From a bacterium (lineage in GTDB: Bacteria; Chloroflexota; Dehalococcoidia; Tepidiformales; Tepidiformaceae), in the NCBI GenBank assembly GCA_003577245.1, contig QEVS01000012.1:1-59204 (forward strand): a DNA stretch of 59,204 bases, given 5' to 3'. Positions 56,454 to 59,204 of the stretch are shown piece after piece; positions within the stretch are counted from its first letter, which is position 1; every line of letters begins with the position of its first letter. The notes beneath the pieces were generated by a model, which saw only the letters and a program-made list of their open reading frames with translations, was not told the DNA's origin and made no database searches. Both the position numbers and the translations under genes were made by a program.

Positions 56454-57434
56454 ATGCGAAAGTCCCGGATGTTCCTGGCCTTCATGTCCCTGGCGACCAT
56501 CCTCGCCGTGGCTGCCTGCGGTGGCGGGACACTGAGCGGAGGAGACGACGGCGATGAGTCGCGCGATGGCGGCAGCCCGCCCGAGTTGACCACCAACAGC
56601 GGCCCTGTGGCGGACCGCGACGACAAGGCGCAAACGACCTCCAATGGGGCTGCCCCCGGTGCCGCGACGGGTGAGTCCGCCGGGGGCGGCGATGGTGGAG
56701 GGATAGCCGGCCAGCTCGAACGCAAGATCATCTTTAATGCGAACCTCGACGTCGCCGCCGATGACGTTCACGTCGCCTTTGCCGATGCCAGCCGCGTCGC
56801 CCGCACGGCAGGGGGCTACATCGAGAAGTCGAGAGTCTATGCAAGGAAGGACTCATCGGGCGAAGAGCGGACCTACGCCACGCTCACGGTCCGGGTGCCC
56901 GTGGGGGCCTACCAGGATGTGCTCGCGAGCCTGCGCACGCTCCCCGGGGTCAAGGTGACGAAAGAGGAGTCGAGTTCGCGCGAGGTGACCGAGCAGTACA
57001 CCGACCTGCAGAGCCGCCTCCGCAACCTGGAGCGCAGCGAGGCCCAGTACCTGAAGCTCCTAGAACAGGCGAAGACTATCCAGGAGATCATGACCGTCAA
57101 CGATCGCATCGACAGCATCCGCCTGCAGATCGAGCGCATCCAGGGGCAAATGAACGTGCTCGACGACCTGGCCGACCTCGCCACCATCGACATCGCCTTC
57201 TCGCCGCCGCTGCCGGCCGGGACGGAGGCGAAGGACGACGGCCCCAAGAGCCCCGGCGAGGCTTTCGAGGACGCCTGGGAGGCGTCGATTGAGGCCGCGC
57301 AGTACGTGCTCTCGGGCGTGGCGGCGGCAGCAGCAGTGGCCGTCTGGCTGGTGATCCCTGTTCTGCTGCTGGCATTCGGCGGCGTCCGCCTGGCCAGGCG
57401 GCGCAAGCCGCGTGCAACGGAGCCGGCGAACTGA
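56454..57434 (+). CDS. DUF4349 domain lipoprotein
   Basis: A 326-residue surface lipoprotein. Signal peptide FLAFMSLATILAVAAC ends in a lipobox. A Gly/Asp/Ser-rich linker of about 65 residues follows, then the DUF4349 domain with KIIFNANLDVAADDVHVAF, ATLTVRVPVGAYQDVLASL and a coiled coil in the middle (YTDLQSRLRNLERSEAQYLK). The C terminus has one transmembrane helix (GVAAAAAVAVWLVIPVLLLAF) and a basic tail, so it is anchored at both ends. ATG 56454 follows GGGGGAG. Function unknown; family members are linked to envelope stress. Confidence 0.85.
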   Translation: MRKSRMFLAFMSLATILAVAACGGGTLSGGDDGDESRDGGSPPELTTNSGPVADRDDKAQTTSNGAAPGAATGESAGGGDGGGIAGQLERKIIFNANLDVAADDVHVAFADASRVARTAGGYIEKSRVYARKDSSGEERTYATLTVRVPVGAYQDVLASLRTLPGVKVTKEESSSREVTEQYTDLQSRLRNLERSEAQYLKLLEQAKTIQEIMTVNDRIDSIRLQIERIQGQMNVLDDLADLATIDIAFSPPLPAGTEAKDDGPKSPGEAFEDAWEASIEAAQYVLSGVAAAAAVAVWLVIPVLLLAFGGVRLARRRKPRATEPAN

Positions 57435-57543
57435 GCTAACACCGCTCACGGTTGAACGAAGCCCGGGCCATGGTCCCAGCGAGGGACTGGCGCCGGGCTT
57501 CCCCGTGGGGCGGCCGAGCGACCGTCCCGGCCCACCCCCCTTG

Positions 57544-57747
57544 TCACGTACCGGGCGATAGCCGGGCGCGCGCCATACCCTGGTGAGAGCGGGGCCCCGC
57601 CGGCCGCCGGCGTCGCGACACTCGCGGTCTCTGGGCGCCCAGGTGTTCGTTCGCCCAATTCACGGCCTCAGCCCGGTTCCAGACACCGGTCTTGTCGTAA
57701 ATGTTCGCCAGGTAGCGGGCGACGGTGGCCGTTGCCGGCCAGGTCAT
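57544..57747 (-). pseudogene. Decayed LuxR-type HTH fragment
   Basis: On the minus strand, ATVARYLANIYDKTGVWNRAEAVNWA (shown in pieces: ATVARYLANIYDKTG, VWNRAEAVNWA) is the C-terminal half of a LuxR/NarL HTH. The N-terminal half (the PREREVL motif) is missing; upstream of the fragment the frame carries only Arg-rich noise. The frame ends at 57544. It is best read as a remnant regulator in a 640-bp stretch (57435-58074) that otherwise holds no gene. Confidence 0.5.
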
Positions 57748-58027
57748 GGGTGCCTTCGCGGCCCTGGTTGACACCCGGCCGCGTGCACCCTTGTCCGGGG
57801 CGCAGCACCGGCGTGACCTCAATCGAGCCTCCCTCGGATTGGCACGCCCGCGCAATCCCGCCGCTCGCCGTGACCGTACGCCGCCGGCCCGCGTGCGGCA
57901 CTGCAGGAGGGGCCGCACGCCCCGAGGGCACCCGGGACACTGTTGGACCGCCGGGCGAGGAGCGCTCCGCAGTCGTTCTCAGGGGGAGTTATGCGCTGGA
58001 TCATATTTGCGAGTTTCATCCCGTGGG

Positions 58028-58033
58028 TAGAAT
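58028..58033 (+). promoter_or_regulatory. Possible -10 box of the acyl-CoA dehydrogenase gene
   Basis: TAGAAT (58028-58033) resembles TATAAT at five of six positions. The best -35 candidate (ATTTGC, 58005-58010, 17-bp spacer) is weak. Confidence 0.3.
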
Positions 58034-58074
58034 TCGCCGATATCGCTCTCGTCGAGCGCGCGAGGTGATTTGCA

Positions 58075-59204
58075 GTGCCCTATTCCGACGACTTTTCCGA
58101 CCTGACTTCCGGCCAGCAGCTCCTTAAGCAGGAAGCGCACCGCTTTGCCTCTGAGGTAATGCGGCCCATTGGCGCATCGCTCGACGACCTGCCGCCGGAA
58201 CAGGTGATCGCGACCGGCTCCCCCCTCTGGGACTTCTTCCGGAAGGCGTACAGTTCGGGCCACCACCTCCGTGGCTTGCCGATTGAACTTGGCGGCGCAG
58301 GCTTGGGACCGCTGGAGTCGCACCTCGTCCAGGAGGAGTTCGGCTGGGGCAATTCGGGGCTTGCCATTGCCCTTGCCACTGCCGGTTCACCGTTCATGGC
58401 TGCCGCCGCGACGGGCCACCCCGACCTCATACGCGAGATCGTCATGCCCTTCGTTGAGGACACCGAAGGGAAGTACATCGGCTGCCTGGGCGCTACCGAG
58501 CCCAACCACGGCTCCGACCTCATCATGATCCTGGGTGGTGGCGATCCCTGGCGTGAGCTCGAGTGCAGCGCCTATCGCGATGGTGACGAATGGGTCATCC
58601 AGGGGCAGAAGTCTGCCTGGGTATCGAACGGGACGATCGCCACGCACTGTCTCGCCATCCTGAACATGGAGAATTAGGGGTGTCGGCACCGCGGTTGTGC
58701 CCTTGAACCTGCCGGGCGTCACCAAGGGCCCGCCCACGAACAAGCTCGGGCAGCGCCCCCTCAACCAGGGCGAGATCTTCTTCGACAACGTCCGCATTCC
58801 CGCGCATTACATGCTCAGCCAGCCCTCTGCCGACGAAGATGGCGGCAACGAAGGCCTGGCCGGCGCCAATGCTGGCATGTCCTCGATGTTCAGCGGCGTG
58901 GCCCGAGCAGCCTTCGAAGAGGCGCTCGCCTACACGCAGTCGCGCATCCAGGGCGGCGTGCCGATATCCTCCCACCAGGTCGTCCAGAAGAAGCTCTTCG
59001 ACATGTTCATGCGCGTCCAGGCAGCCCGGGCACTCTCCCGGAAGGCAAACCAGCGCCTCCTGAGCGGACTGCCGACTCAGCAGTACTCGATTGCGGCCAA
59101 GGTCTTCGCGACCCGCACCGCCTTCGATGTCGCCAGCGACGCGAGCGAGCTGTTCGGCGCCATGGGCATGGTGAAAGGCGTCCTCGTCGAGGCGCTCCTC
59201 CGCG
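58075..59204 (+). pseudogene. Acyl-CoA dehydrogenase family gene, frameshifted and cut by the window edge
   Basis: The frame from GTG 58075 reads an acyl-CoA dehydrogenase N terminus: LPIELGGAGLGPLESHLVQEE, GCLGATEPNHGSDLIMI and DGDEWVIQGQKSAWVSNGT. It then meets a stop at 58675-58677 after LAILNMEN. The next frame continues the same protein without a gap: GVGTAVVPLNLPGVTKGPP, GEIFFDNVRIPAHYML, MSSMFSGVARAAFEEALAYT, and runs off the window. Omitting one base near 58675 joins them. This is a one-base insertion, either a real pseudogene or a sequencing error. The substrate is unknown. Confidence 0.85.

Overview
The window is about 59 kb of a G+C-rich (roughly two thirds G+C by eye) bacterial chromosome with short intergenic gaps and many 4-nt gene overlaps. 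Gene content suggests a monoderm, menaquinone-using heterotroph, most likely Chloroflexota of the Dehalococcoidia/Tepidiformia kind. It has both HrcA-type (CIRCE) and HspR-type heat-shock control, an F420-type luciferase-like oxidoreductase, a GatD peptidoglycan amidotransferase, SPII lipoproteins and no outer-membrane assembly genes. The phylum is inferred from gene content, not proven. Nearly all of it reads as core chromosome. I see no CRISPR array, prophage or insertion sequence.

Left part (1-30 kb): a tRNA-Thr(UGU)/tRNA-Tyr/tRNA-Thr(GGU)/tuf operon leaves the window on the minus strand behind a good sigma-70 promoter. It is followed by a PEP-utilising mobile-domain protein, a GNAT acetyltransferase, purF, and a dnaJ-prmA pair with a CIRCE operator. 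Next come an assortment of metabolic genes (MFS exporters, PaaG-like crotonase, DegT aminotransferase, LLM oxidoreductase, acyl-CoA ligase), a three-gene DUF2089/DUF4097-like operon behind an AT-rich promoter, a MacB/LolD-type ABC exporter with a 1,099-residue permease, gatD, menG-menA, an SDR, TrmO, a secreted matrixin-type metalloprotease, a quinone oxidoreductase and a cyclic-nucleotide-binding protein.

Centre (29-41 kb): this is the replication-origin-proximal neighbourhood. It holds alr, a lytic transglycosylase lipoprotein, rpmH-rnpA-yidD, three parS sites (two perfect 16-mers, one 15/16), a PQQ-propeller lipoprotein coupled to yidC, khpB (jag), a PfkB kinase coupled to parA-parB, ridA and obg. 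The parS sites lie about 4 kb from parAB, so segregation, membrane-protein insertion and tRNA processing genes form one block. No dnaA gene or DnaA-box cluster was seen.

Right part (41-59 kb): an M23 peptidase lipoprotein, a DEAD-box helicase with a long leader, ribD, a DinB protein, a nitroreductase, a lipocalin-like protein and an acyl-CoA dehydrogenase. Then comes a lower-G+C cluster of three exported proteins of unknown function below a small LuxR-type HTH protein. A stress block follows: dnaJ2-hspR-clpC reading left, and hsp20 reading right from a promoter overlapped by a HAIR-like HspR operator. The window ends with a DUF4349 lipoprotein, a decayed LuxR fragment and a frameshifted acyl-CoA dehydrogenase.

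Most notable: CIRCE and HAIR-like elements splitting two DnaJ systems; the parS cluster; several genes whose conserved 5' ends lack ATG/GTG/TTG but have a Shine-Dalgarno followed by CTG or ACG; a structured 270-bp leader before obg; the exported-protein cluster at 48.8-51.4 kb; and the DUF2089 operon whose two regulatory/surface proteins share a C-terminal helix motif.
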